Positions 8,421 through 16,634 of a stretch of DNA of 64,000 bases are shown here, piece after piece (positions within the stretch are counted from its first letter, which is position 1; every line of letters begins with the position of its first letter). The position numbers were made by a program, and so were the translations under genes. The notes below the pieces were generated by a model. It was not told the DNA's origin, ran no database searches, and saw only the letters and a program-made list of their open reading frames with translations. The stretch covers positions 561,501-625,500 of the forward strand of contig NZ_CP128540.1 in NCBI RefSeq assembly GCF_021283545.2, written 5' to 3'. This DNA is from Pseudomonas alloputida (GTDB lineage: Bacteria > Pseudomonadota > Gammaproteobacteria > Pseudomonadales > Pseudomonadaceae).

Positions 8421-9345
8421 CGCCCCCATCCTGATCACCGGCGGTGCCGGCTTCATTGGCTCCCACCTGTGCGATGCGTTGTTGGACAAAGGCTACGCCG
8501 TACGCATTCTCGACGACTTCTCCACCGGCCGGCGAAGCAATCTGCAGGTCGATCACCCACGGCTGGAACTGATCGAAGGTGATGTTGCCGATGCAGGGCT
8601 GGTCACTCAGGCTGCGGCTGGCTGCCGTGCTGTGGTGCATCTGGCGGCGGTAGCGTCGGTTCAGGCATCGGTCGAAGACCCGGTGCGTACCCACCAGAGT
8701 AACTTCATCGGTACCCTCAACGTTTGCGAAGCCATGCGCGTGCATGGCGTGCGCCGGGTGCTCTTCGCCTCCAGCGCAGCGGTGTACGGCAACAATGGTG
8801 AAGGGGAATCGATTTCCGAAGACACGCCAAAGGCGCCGTTGACCCCTTATGCCGTGGACAAGCTGGCCAGTGAGCAGTACCTGGACTTCTACCGTCGCCA
8901 GCATGGTCTGGAGCCGGTGGTGTTTCGCTTCTTCAACATCTTCGGGCCACGGCAGGACCCTTCCTCACCGTATTCCGGGGTGATCAGCATCTTCTGCGAG
9001 CGTGCTGTGCAGGGCTTGCCGATTACAGTGTTCGGTGACGGCGAACAGACCCGGGACTTCCTTTATGTGGGCGACCTGGTGCAGGTGATGGTGCAGGCAC
9101 TGGAGCAGCCGCAGGTCGAGGAGGGGGCGGTGAACATCGGGCTGAACCAGGCGACCTCACTGAACCAGTTGCTGGCCGCGCTGGAGAAGGTTGTGGGGAG
9201 CTTGCCAGCGATCAGCTATGCGGCGGCGCGATCGGGTGATATCCGCCATTCGCGAGCAGATAACCAGCGGCTGTTGGCGCGGTTCGAGTTTGCGCAGGTG
9301 ACGCCGATGGTTGAAGGCCTGACAAAGCTTCTCGGTAAAGGCTGA
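8413..9345 (+). CDS. NAD-dependent epimerase/dehydratase (UDP-glucose 4-epimerase-like)
   Basis: 310 aa starting MADAPILITGGAGFIGSHL, with the GxxGxxG NAD-binding motif at residues 9-15. The catalytic Ser region (FASSAAVYG) and the Tyr-Lys pair (TPYAVDKLASEQ) are intact, as are the family's RFFNIFGPRQDP and DGEQTRDFLYVGD motifs. It is an extended short-chain dehydrogenase acting on a UDP- or dTDP-sugar. The start is the ATG inside the upstream gene's last codons; the longer upstream reading has no support. Confidence 0.9.
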   Translation: MADAPILITGGAGFIGSHLCDALLDKGYAVRILDDFSTGRRSNLQVDHPRLELIEGDVADAGLVTQAAAGCRAVVHLAAVASVQASVEDPVRTHQSNFIGTLNVCEAMRVHGVRRVLFASSAAVYGNNGEGESISEDTPKAPLTPYAVDKLASEQYLDFYRRQHGLEPVVFRFFNIFGPRQDPSSPYSGVISIFCERAVQGLPITVFGDGEQTRDFLYVGDLVQVMVQALEQPQVEEGAVNIGLNQATSLNQLLAALEKVVGSLPAISYAAARSGDIRHSRADNQRLLARFEFAQVTPMVEGLTKLLGKG

Positions 9346-9375
9346 GCCCCGCGGGGCTGCTCAGCAGCCCTGACA

Positions 9376-9819
9376 TCACCCATGCCGCACCCTTCTGCGC
9401 TGGCAATCTTCGGGATGTAAGACCCGCCCATCCTGGCCACGGACCTGCAATATTTCAAGCGCCTGCCCCGTCACGCCGTCCACCAGTTCCGAACGCGCTT
9501 CTCCCGCCTCGAACAGAAACCGCTCCCCCCACTGCCTCAAACCAACCACCACTGGAAACACCGACCGCCCTTTATCGGTCAGCACATATTCTTTATAGGC
9601 ACTGCCATCCGACGCCGGCTGTGTCATCAGCAACCCACTTTCCACCAACAGCTTTAGCCGCGAGGTGAGGATGTTCTTCGCCAACCCCAGGTTCTTCTGA
9701 AATTCACTGAAACGCCGTAGGCCGTCGAAGGCATCACGCAGGATCATCAGCGCCCAACGGTCACCCAGTACCTCCAGAGCCCGGGCTACGGGGCACTGCG
9801 CATTGTTTTCATCGAGCAT
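9376..9819 (-). CDS. HxlR-family winged-helix transcriptional regulator
   Basis: 147 aa. CPVARALEVLGDRWALMILRDAFDGLRRFSEFQ is recognisably the HxlR domain, with an N-terminal Cys that in related proteins can sense electrophiles or oxidants; the wing region follows. It is divergent from an MFS transporter gene. Two matched palindromes between the genes are the likely operators, so it probably represses both itself and the transporter. Confidence 0.92.
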   Translation of the reverse strand: MLDENNAQCPVARALEVLGDRWALMILRDAFDGLRRFSEFQKNLGLAKNILTSRLKLLVESGLLMTQPASDGSAYKEYVLTDKGRSVFPVVVGLRQWGERFLFEAGEARSELVDGVTGQALEILQVRGQDGRVLHPEDCQRRRVRHG

Positions 9820-9842
9820 GGGGCAAGCCTGTCTTGATTATC

Positions 9843-9861
9843 TGGTTGCAGATTAAAACCA
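9843..9861. promoter_or_regulatory. HxlR operator, distal site
   Basis: TGGTTGCAGATTAAAACCA, an imperfect 19-base palindrome with the same outer half-sites as the downstream perfect copy. Its centre is 41 bases from that copy, close to four helical turns. Confidence 0.6.
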
Positions 9862-9883
9862 CATTTGCTAAATAGCCAGCGTG

Positions 9884-9902
9884 TGGTTTCAAATTGAAAC
9901 CA
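9884..9902. promoter_or_regulatory. HxlR operator, proximal site
   Basis: TGGTTTCAAATTGAAACCA is a perfect palindrome apart from the central base. It lies 19 bases before the transporter start, where binding would block transcription. Confidence 0.65.
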
Positions 9903-9921
9903 GATTCCAGAGGTTTGCCCG

Positions 9922-11127
9922 ATGACACCTTCGCTGACACGCTGGATAACCCTGTTGCTTGCCACCACCAGCGCAATGGCGGTGGCGACGGTGTACTTCG
10001 CTCAACCGCTGCTTGAGTCGATGGCTGCTGAGTTGGGAGTGGCGCAGCAGCAGATTGGCTGGGTAGTCGGCGCGACCCAGGCGGGCTACGCCCTGGGGCT
10101 GCTACTGATTGTGCCGCTCGGGGACTTGGTCGACCGTAAACGCTTGTTGCTTGGCCAGTTGCTGTTCGCGGCGCTTGCGCTGGTCGGCGTTGGCATGGCG
10201 CCGAACTGGGCAATATTGCTGCTGGCTCTGGCGATCACCGGGTTGATGGCAGTCATGGTGCAGGTGATGGTGGCTCATGCTGCGAGCCTGGCCTCACCTG
10301 GCCAGCAAGGGCAGGCGGTAGGCACCGTCACCAGTGGTGTGGTGCTGGGTATTCTGCTGGCACGGCTGGCTTCGGGCGGGCTGGCCGACCTGGCCGGTTG
10401 GCGGAGTGTGTACCTGGCTTCCGCAGGGCTGTTGATGTTGCTGGCGCTGGTGCTGTGGCGCAGTCTGCCCGGCGGGCAGCCGATGGGGATCCGGCCGGGT
10501 TACCGGGCGCTGATCGTGGCCCAGTTCAGCTTGTATCGGCACGACCGGTTGCTGCGCCAGCGCGGTGTGTTCGGTGTGTTGATCTTCGCCGCATTCAGCG
10601 TGCTGTGGAGTGCCATGGTCATGCCACTCAGCGCTGCGCCGCTGACACTGAGCCATACCGAGATCGGCCTGTTTGGCCTGGCAGGTGTGGCGGGCACGCT
10701 GGCGGCTTCGCATGCTGGTCGTCTGGCTGACCTTGGGCGCGGTGAGTGTACGACCGGAGTGTCGTTGGCCCTGCTGACGCTATCGTGGCTGCCAACAGCG
10801 TTCGTCGAACATTCTTTGCTGGCCTTCGTGCTGGGTGTGCTGATGCTGGACTTTGCCGTGCAGGCAGTGCATGTCACCAACCAGAGCCTGTTGCTGGCCG
10901 GACGTGGTGCGATGGCTAGCCGTTTGATCGGCGCCTACATGTGTTGCTATTCGCTGGGCAGCGGTTTGGGGGCGGTGTTGGCGAGCTGGGTGTTTGCACA
11001 CTGGGGCTGGGTTGCGGTGTGTGGGCTTGGCATGGGCATCAGTGCCGCCGCACTGTGCTACTGGCTATGGCTGCAACGCGCGAGGGCGGCCGAGGCCGCC
11101 CTGCAATGTTCAGGTCAGAACTTGTAG
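9922..11127 (+). CDS. MFS transporter (drug/metabolite efflux type)
   Basis: 401 aa with about twelve membrane segments. The loop 2-3 motif appears as GDLVDRKRLL at about residues 70-79, as in 12-TMS drug:proton antiporters, and the N-terminal ATVYFAQPLLE stretch is common in this subgroup. The substrate is not predictable. It is divergent from an HxlR regulator with clear operators, so expression is probably induced by the exported compound. The 3' end overlaps the convergent oprG gene by 13 bases. Confidence 0.88.
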   Translation: MTPSLTRWITLLLATTSAMAVATVYFAQPLLESMAAELGVAQQQIGWVVGATQAGYALGLLLIVPLGDLVDRKRLLLGQLLFAALALVGVGMAPNWAILLLALAITGLMAVMVQVMVAHAASLASPGQQGQAVGTVTSGVVLGILLARLASGGLADLAGWRSVYLASAGLLMLLALVLWRSLPGGQPMGIRPGYRALIVAQFSLYRHDRLLRQRGVFGVLIFAAFSVLWSAMVMPLSAAPLTLSHTEIGLFGLAGVAGTLAASHAGRLADLGRGECTTGVSLALLTLSWLPTAFVEHSLLAFVLGVLMLDFAVQAVHVTNQSLLLAGRGAMASRLIGAYMCCYSLGSGLGAVLASWVFAHWGWVAVCGLGMGISAAALCYWLWLQRARAAEAALQCSGQNL

Positions 11128-11798
11128 CCAAGACCGACCATGTATACCCACGGGTCGACGTCGACGTCGACCTTGGTCTTGCTGTAGCCAAGGGCGGTCG
11201 GGCCGTTGACGCTGGCCTTGGTGTCGATGTCGACGTACCAGACCGAGGCGTTTACCAGCAGGTTGTCGGTCAGCATGTAGTCCATGCCCAGTTGGCCGGC
11301 GATACCTACCGAATCCTGCAGCTTGAGGTTGCTGAAGCCTTGTTCCTTGCGTGCGCTGCTCAAGTCTTCGTCAAAGAACAGGGTGTAGTTGATACCGACG
11401 CCAGCGTACGGCTGGAAGCGCGAATTTGGCTCCATTGGGTAGTACTGCAGCGACAGCGTTGGCGGCAGTTGCTTGATGTCCGCCAGCTTGCCGTCCAGCC
11501 CGCCGCCCAGACCTTTTACGCCGACGGTGTGCTTGAACGGGGTAGCTGCCAGCAGCTCCAGGCCGATGTGGTCGGTGAGCATGTAGGCAAAGGTCAGGCC
11601 CAACTGGGTATCGCTGTCCAGGGTCGCCTTGGTGCCCGACACCTTGTTGCCGTCGAACTTGAGGTCGCCGCTGCTCTCGTTCGGGGCGGTGGTGATGGCG
11701 CCTGCGCGCAGGATCATGTCCCCCGCCTGATAGGCGTGGGCGGCAGGGGCGGCGAGCGCAAGGGCCACAAGCGAGGCACCCAGCAAGGACTTGTTCAT
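11115..11798 (-). CDS. oprG: OmpW/OprG-family outer-membrane porin
   Basis: 227 aa from MNKSLLG, chosen because GGAG lies 5 bases upstream. The signal peptide ends about ...AAPAAHA. The mature protein fits an eight-stranded barrel with the family's YQAGDMILRAG start, the Asp/Glu-rich loop, the FQPYAGVGINY strand and a C-terminal aromatic (YKF) recognised by the BAM machinery. OmpW proteins pass small hydrophobic molecules and are usually iron- or oxygen-regulated. Confidence 0.9.
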   Translation of the reverse strand: MNKSLLGASLVALALAAPAAHAYQAGDMILRAGAITTAPNESSGDLKFDGNKVSGTKATLDSDTQLGLTFAYMLTDHIGLELLAATPFKHTVGVKGLGGGLDGKLADIKQLPPTLSLQYYPMEPNSRFQPYAGVGINYTLFFDEDLSSARKEQGFSNLKLQDSVGIAGQLGMDYMLTDNLLVNASVWYVDIDTKASVNGPTALGYSKTKVDVDVDPWVYMVGLGYKF

Positions 11799-11907
11799 GG
11801 AAGCTCCCAAAGGACGTTATTAATCGAGTAGTCCAATGGTACGGAGCTGGTTAAACGGAAAGTTTGACCCAGCTCAACGAAGCGTCTTCACGAATTCGAA
11901 ACAGTTC

Positions 11908-12420
11908 TCATCTCAGCTCATAAGCGTAGATTTTCTCGGCTTCCATCTGGTAGCCGGCGTCGGCCAGCTCGCTGCTGGAAGCTTTGACCTGCATCTTTCC
12001 CTCTATCCAATAGGGCTGGTAGAGGTCTTCGACGCGCACGCCCATCTCGCTGAAAATATGCACGATCTGGTTCGGCGGTGGCGGCGGCACGTGGATGCAC
12101 GCGCCATAGTAAGGGACCAGCAGGAATTCGGTGGTGCGGCCTTCTTCGCTGACCTCCAGTGGCACGATGTAGCCGGGAAGTTTGACCTGTTGGCCGTCGA
12201 GGCTTTTTACCACTGGCGCGTCGGGCGCCTGCTGGCGCGCGGGAGGTGCGGACTCGGCAGACAGCGCGTTGCTGAGCTGTGACATGTCGTGCAGCGGCGC
12301 CAGTTGTGGCGGGATGACCGGGGCACCTTCAGGGATCAGTGCGGGCCAGTCCAGCTCCTTGGGTTCGGCGGCCCATAGAGGCATCGCTACCAGCAACAGC
12401 AAGGCCAGCAGCATGTGCAT
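11908..12420 (-). CDS. DUF3299 periplasmic protein of the zinc-responsive ABC operon
   Basis: 170 aa from MHMLLALLLL, with a signal peptide ending near PLWA/AEP. A longer reading upstream runs through a REP element and is rejected. DUF3299 features include the GYIVPLE stretch and LLVPYYGACIHVPPPPPNQIV, which has Cys and His residues suitable for metal binding. It lies downstream of the ABC permease; a REP pair separates them, which may lower its expression relative to the first three genes. The same four-gene order occurs next to oprG in P. aeruginosa (PA4063-PA4066), where it is induced by zinc starvation (recalled knowledge). Confidence 0.85.
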   Translation of the reverse strand: MHMLLALLLLVAMPLWAAEPKELDWPALIPEGAPVIPPQLAPLHDMSQLSNALSAESAPPARQQAPDAPVVKSLDGQQVKLPGYIVPLEVSEEGRTTEFLLVPYYGACIHVPPPPPNQIVHIFSEMGVRVEDLYQPYWIEGKMQVKASSSELADAGYQMEAEKIYAYELR

Positions 12421-12430
12421 TGCCGGCCTC

Positions 12431-12514
12431 TTCGCGGGCATGCCCGCTCCCACAGGTACTGCACAAGCTCCAAAGCCTGCGGGGCTCCCTGTGGGAGCGG
12501 GCGTGCCCGCGAAG
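12431..12514. repeat. REP element pair, inverted
   Basis: Two opposed copies with the TTCGCGGGCATGCCCGCTCC core variant lie between the permease stop and the DUF3299 start, inside a putative operon. They may stabilise or attenuate the transcript there. Confidence 0.85.
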
Positions 12515-12546
12515 CAGGCGGTGAGGTGTTTGATCATTACGCGCAC

Positions 12547-13812
12547 TCAGAGGTGTATGGACAGGCCGTCAGCCAGCGATTGCCGGTAAGCCCGCCACGC
12601 CGGCACGCTGCCCATCAGCAACGCGGCCCCCAGGATGATAGCCAGCAAGGTCCATTCATGGGTACTCGGCAGAGCCAGTGGCAAGTACAAACCATAGTTG
12701 GCCTGCACATATCCCTGTGCCAGGGCGATACCCGCATATAGCAAGCCAAGCCCGGCCACGATCCCGACCGAGGCCAGTGACAGTGCTTCCAGTACCAGCA
12801 ACCCCGCAATATGCCAAGGCCGGGCCCCGACCGAACGCAAGATCGCCATTTCCCGGCGGCGTTCGTTGAGGCTGGTGAGAATCGCCGTGAGCATGCCGAT
12901 CAAACCGGTCAGCACCACGAATAGCGACACCACGAACAATGCCTGTTCCGCAGTGCCCATCAGGCTCCACAGTTCCTGCAGGGCGACCCCAGGTAGGATC
13001 GCCAGCAACGGCTCGCTGCGGTACTCGTTGATCTCTCGCTGCAAACTGAAGGTTGCGATCTTGCTGTTCAGGCCAAGCATGAACGCAGTGATGGCGGCAG
13101 GTTGCAGGTCCATGGTACGGGCCTGTTCGGCGCTGATGCGCCCGGCGCCACGGGCGGGTACGCCGTTGTGCCAGTCGATATGGATCGCCTCCATTCCGCC
13201 CAGGCTGATATGCAGGGTGCGGTCGACGGGGGTGCCGGTGCGCTTGAGTACGCCGACCACGGTAAACGGCTTGTCGTCGTGCTTGACCAGACTGATTGCG
13301 GCCACGCCGTGGGCCAGCACCAGCTTGTCACCCAGCTTGTAGTGCAATGCCTCGGCCACTTCAGCGCCGAGCACTACCTCGAACGGGTCGTTGGCAAACT
13401 CACGCCCCTGGCTCAGTTGCAGATGCTGGCGGCGGCCGTACTGATAATGGCTGAAGTAATCCGTGGTGGTGCCCATCACTCTGTAGCCGCGGTGCGAGTC
13501 GCCCAGCGAGATCGGGATTGCCCACTTCACCCGTGGGTCCTGTGCATAGTGCTGGAAGCTGTCCCAGCGGATGTTATTGGTCGCGTTGCCAATGCGGAAC
13601 ACCGAATACAGCAGCAGGTTCACCGAGCCGGAGCGTGCACCGACTATCAGGTCGGTGCCGCTGATGGTGCTGGCGAAGCTGGCACGGGCTTCGGTACGGA
13701 CCCGCTCAACAGCCAGCAGCAGGCACACCGACAGGGCAATGGCAAAGGCGGTCAGAAACGCAGTGAATCGGCGGTTGGCCAGGCTGGCCAAGGCAAGGCG
13801 GAGCAGGTACAT
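12547..13812 (-). CDS. ABC transporter permease (FtsX/MacB-like)
   Basis: 421 aa from MYLLRLALASLANRRF. The start is set by GGGAGG just upstream and by a one-base overlap (TGATG) with the ATPase stop. It has one N-terminal membrane segment, a large periplasmic domain (about residues 45-260), then three C-terminal membrane segments with the FtsX-type ERRREMAILRSVGA motif. This type V exporter fold usually drives extraction or transfer of lipids, peptides or lipoproteins rather than ion import. Here it is in a zinc-responsive operon. Confidence 0.88.
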   Translation of the reverse strand: MYLLRLALASLANRRFTAFLTAFAIALSVCLLLAVERVRTEARASFASTISGTDLIVGARSGSVNLLLYSVFRIGNATNNIRWDSFQHYAQDPRVKWAIPISLGDSHRGYRVMGTTTDYFSHYQYGRRQHLQLSQGREFANDPFEVVLGAEVAEALHYKLGDKLVLAHGVAAISLVKHDDKPFTVVGVLKRTGTPVDRTLHISLGGMEAIHIDWHNGVPARGAGRISAEQARTMDLQPAAITAFMLGLNSKIATFSLQREINEYRSEPLLAILPGVALQELWSLMGTAEQALFVVSLFVVLTGLIGMLTAILTSLNERRREMAILRSVGARPWHIAGLLVLEALSLASVGIVAGLGLLYAGIALAQGYVQANYGLYLPLALPSTHEWTLLAIILGAALLMGSVPAWRAYRQSLADGLSIHL

Positions 13813-14522
13813 CAGGCCTCCCGGGGCTTGGCGGCGCGGTTCAGTTCGGCAAGCGACAGGTGGCGGTCGAACAGCGGCGCCAGGCTCTGGTCGTGGCTGA
13901 CGAACAGCAGGCTGGCACCGGCGGCGCGGCACTCATCGAACAGCAGGCGGATGAATGCTTCGCGCGTGTCCGCATCCAGTGCCGAGGTCGGTTCGTCGGC
14001 GATCACCAGTTCAGGCTGGCCGATCAGTGCGCGGGCGGCGGCGACCCGCTGCTGCTGGCCGATCGACAGGCTGTCGGCGCGGCGGGCGAGCATGGCAGGG
14101 TCGCCCAGGCCCAGGTGGGTCAGCAGCGTGCTGGCCGCCTGGTCAACACTGCCATGGCGCTGCTCGGCGCGTGCCTTGCGGCTGCGCGAGAAGCGGCAGG
14201 GCAGTTCGACGTTTTCACGTACCGAGAGGAACGGCAGCAGGTTGAACTGCTGGAAGATATACCCTGTGTGATCGACCCGAAAGCGGTCGCGGGCGCCCTG
14301 GCTCAGGCTGCCGAGGTCCTGACCGAGCAACTGGATGCGGCCCTGGACCGGCACGTTCACCCCGCCCAGCAGGCCCAGCAAGGTCGTCTTGCCACTGCCG
14401 CTGGGGCCCTTGAGGAACAGTGCTTCACCAGCGTCCAGGCGCAATGCCGGAATATCCAGCAGCGGCGGGTGACCTGGCCAGGCGAACACCAGGTCATGCA
14501 GATCGATCAACGGCTGGTTCAT
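13812..14522 (-). CDS. ABC transporter ATP-binding protein (LolD/MacB type)
   Basis: 236 aa. Walker A is GPSGSGKTT at about residues 39-47, the Q-loop is in FQQFNLLPF, the signature is LSIGQQQR, Walker B is ELVIADEP and the switch His is in VSHD. All catalytic elements are present. Immediately upstream is the DUF2796 gene and downstream, with a one-base overlap, the permease; the two form one ATP-driven envelope transporter. Confidence 0.93.
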   Translation of the reverse strand: MNQPLIDLHDLVFAWPGHPPLLDIPALRLDAGEALFLKGPSGSGKTTLLGLLGGVNVPVQGRIQLLGQDLGSLSQGARDRFRVDHTGYIFQQFNLLPFLSVRENVELPCRFSRSRKARAEQRHGSVDQAASTLLTHLGLGDPAMLARRADSLSIGQQQRVAAARALIGQPELVIADEPTSALDADTREAFIRLLFDECRAAGASLLFVSHDQSLAPLFDRHLSLAELNRAAKPREA

Positions 14523-15104
14523 TCAGAAGGCGACCGCTGCCTTGGTTGGCGTGGTTTCCACGCCTTTCTGGCCATTGGGGCCGATCAGTTGCACGTTGAT
14601 TTTCTGGGTGGCGGGGAAGGCCTTGAACAGCGGCGCCAGGTCCAGCTGTGTGAGTTTGTCGGGGTTGGCGCAAGTCAGCTGATAGTGGGCGCCGATGTCG
14701 CTGTGCTGATGGTCGTGTTCATGTTCGTGCTCGTCACCATCGTCGTCGGCCTTCGCTGCGTCACCGAACAGAGGGCTTTCCAGCGCCTGCTGCTCTTCCT
14801 TGCAGTCCGCGGCAGCAGAAAGGCCGAACAGCTTCAGGGGTTGTTCAAGCTGCTGGCGCACAGCGGCGACTTTGGCCTTGTCGGCATCGCTGCTGGCGGC
14901 ATGCTCGAAGCCGACCAGGTTCATTGCCGGGCTGTCCAGCTCCAGTTCCAGGGTATTGCCATCGAGTACTGCGTTGAGCTTGGCTACGCCATGCTCGTGG
15001 GCGCCGAGGGAGCCGTGGGCGTGGTCATGATCATGGTCATCGTGAGCATGGGCCACGGCCAGTGGCAGCAAAGCGAAGGGCAGGGCGAGCAGCAGGCGAC
15101 ACAT
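14523..15104 (-). CDS. DUF2796 (ZrgA-like) His-rich periplasmic zinc-binding protein
   Basis: 193 aa with a signal peptide ending near VAHA. The mature N-terminus (HDDHDHDHAHG) and a second cluster (DEHEHEHDHQH) at about residues 125-135 are dense in His and acidic residues, typical of zinc-capturing periplasmic proteins. GGAG lies 7 bases before the start. It is the first gene of an operon with an ABC ATPase, permease and DUF3299 protein, and a Zur-type palindrome lies about 35 bases upstream. The likely role is zinc scavenging or sensing under starvation. Confidence 0.88.
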   Translation of the reverse strand: MCRLLLALPFALLPLAVAHAHDDHDHDHAHGSLGAHEHGVAKLNAVLDGNTLELELDSPAMNLVGFEHAASSDADKAKVAAVRQQLEQPLKLFGLSAAADCKEEQQALESPLFGDAAKADDDGDEHEHEHDHQHSDIGAHYQLTCANPDKLTQLDLAPLFKAFPATQKINVQLIGPNGQKGVETTPTKAAVAF

Positions 15105-15134
15105 GGACGACTCCGGAGCGGGCTGAAAGATAGG

Positions 15135-15152
15135 GTTATGTTATAACAAGAT
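15135..15152 (-). promoter_or_regulatory. Zur-type operator of the zinc operon
   Basis: The perfect palindrome TGTTATAACA (15139-15148) sits in the context GTTATGTTATAACAAG. This matches the AT-rich core GTTATnnTATAAC-like consensus of gammaproteobacterial Zur boxes. It lies upstream of DUF2796 and between divergent genes. Confidence 0.7.
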
Positions 15153-15234
15153 TTCGGCGCGCCGCCAGCCTGCGTGGCGCATCTTTCATGTTGCGGTAGC
15201 ATGGCTGCATTGACGTGGGTTCAAGGAATGCATC

Positions 15235-15579
15235 ATGAGAATTCGTGGACAGATTGGTGACTGGCCGGTGGACCTGACCATCGAGCTTACGCCTGAAGAG
15301 TGGGCGCAACTGGGGCGACAGACCGAGGTGCCGGTGGTAGCCCAGGCTGCGGCGACCGCTGCGGTGGCCGGGCCGCGCCAAAATGACGCTCAGTGGGCTG
15401 CGGCGCGTGATGTGTTGCGTCTGGCAGGACAGATGAGCGGGCCGGAATTGCTGGACCGCCTGGAAGGGCTGGCAGGGAGTACGGCGGCGGGCAAGCGGCT
15501 GCTGGTGCGCTTGCGGCACAGCAGTGAGGTCAAGGTGGAGAGTGGCGTGGATGCGCCCGTTTATCACTGGGTAGGGTGA
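15235..15579 (+). CDS. Conserved hypothetical protein, 114 aa
   Basis: Starts MRIRGQIGDWPVDLTIEL, with two amphipathic halves: a beta-like N-terminus and a helical C-terminus with LRLAGQMSGPELLDRLEGLAG. No signal or membrane segment. It is divergent from the zinc operon and followed by a REP pair. It is in the same place as a conserved hypothetical gene in other pseudomonads; function unknown. Confidence 0.75.
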   Translation: MRIRGQIGDWPVDLTIELTPEEWAQLGRQTEVPVVAQAAATAAVAGPRQNDAQWAAARDVLRLAGQMSGPELLDRLEGLAGSTAAGKRLLVRLRHSSEVKVESGVDAPVYHWVG

Positions 15580-15620
15580 GCGCTGTCTTGCTTGAAAATT
15601 GAAACGCCTGCGCGGTCACC

Positions 15621-15707
15621 CGTAGGAGCGGGTTTACCCGCGAACACCGGCAGAGCCGGTGCCATCCACTGTGTTGGTTTCTTCGCGGGCATGCCCGCTC
15701 CAACAGG
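15621..15707. repeat. REP element pair, inverted
   Basis: Opposed copies of the GGAGCGGGTTTACCCGCGAA-type repeat separated by about 30 bases that include a short GCCGGTG hairpin. They fill the gap between two convergent genes. Confidence 0.85.
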
Positions 15708-15730
15708 TCCAGCGCAGGCTTCAAGGTCAC

Positions 15731-16603
15731 TCAGAACATCGCCGCCGACAGCTTGCGACGATAAACACCAACCAGCGGGTGATCGCCACCCAGCAACTCG
15801 AACACCTGCAACAGCGCCTTCTGCGGCAGCCCGTTCTCGTAGCCACGGTTACGCTGGAACAGCTTCAGCAGACCTTCCAGCGCCGCCTCGTACTGCTGGC
15901 GAGCCAGTTGCTGAATGCTCAGCTGATAAGCCGCCTCGTCGTCTTGCGGGTTCTGCGCCAGACGGCTTTTAAGGTCAGCCACTTCCGGCAGGCTGGCAGC
16001 CTGGCGCAGGAAGGTCAGCTGGGCCTTGGCACCGGCCAGCGCAGCTTTGTGTTCGTCAGTCTTGACTGCATCCAGCACCACTTGCGCTTCGCCCAGCTCG
16101 CCACGCTCGGCCAGGCAGCGGGCATACAGGATCAGCGCCTCGGCATTGCTGTTGTCCTCACCCAGCAGCGCCTGTAGCAGCGTTTCGGTTTCGGCAAAAC
16201 GGCTTTCGGCAAACAGTGCCTTTGCCTGCTCCAGTGGCGCGGCGGTGGGCGCGGCGGGCATTTGTACATGCGGCTCGAGCATGGCGCGGATCGCCGATTC
16301 CGGTTGTGCCCCGGCAAAACCGTCCACCGGCTGGCCGTCCTTGAACAGCACCACTGTCGGCAGGCTACGGATGCCGAACTGGGCAACCACCTGTTGCTCC
16401 ACGTCGCAGTTGATCTTGGCCAGCAGCAGTTCGCCCTGGTAACCCTCGGCAATCTTTGCCAGCAAAGGCATCAGCGCCTTGCACGGCGCGCACCACTCGG
16501 CCCAGAAGTCCACCAGCACCGGCTTGTGGAAGGAGTTCTCGATCACCAGTTGCTGGAAGTTGGTATCGGTGGCGTCGAAAATGTAAGGCGTGTCTTGGGT
16601 CAT
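15731..16603 (-). CDS. cnoX: Thioredoxin-TPR holdase CnoX (YbbN)
   Basis: 290 aa. Residues 1-110 are a thioredoxin domain with DFWAEWCAPCKALMPLL; the rest is a TPR-like helical domain ending KLSAAMF. The family protects unfolded proteins and hands them to GroEL. The active site is a complete CAPC, whereas the E. coli protein has lost its first Cys, so this one should retain disulfide-exchange activity, as in alphaproteobacterial CnoX (inference). Confidence 0.92.
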   Translation of the reverse strand: MTQDTPYIFDATDTNFQQLVIENSFHKPVLVDFWAEWCAPCKALMPLLAKIAEGYQGELLLAKINCDVEQQVVAQFGIRSLPTVVLFKDGQPVDGFAGAQPESAIRAMLEPHVQMPAAPTAAPLEQAKALFAESRFAETETLLQALLGEDNSNAEALILYARCLAERGELGEAQVVLDAVKTDEHKAALAGAKAQLTFLRQAASLPEVADLKSRLAQNPQDDEAAYQLSIQQLARQQYEAALEGLLKLFQRNRGYENGLPQKALLQVFELLGGDHPLVGVYRRKLSAAMF

Positions 16604-16634
16604 CGCGACTCTCGCAAACTCGTGTATGGCTCCA

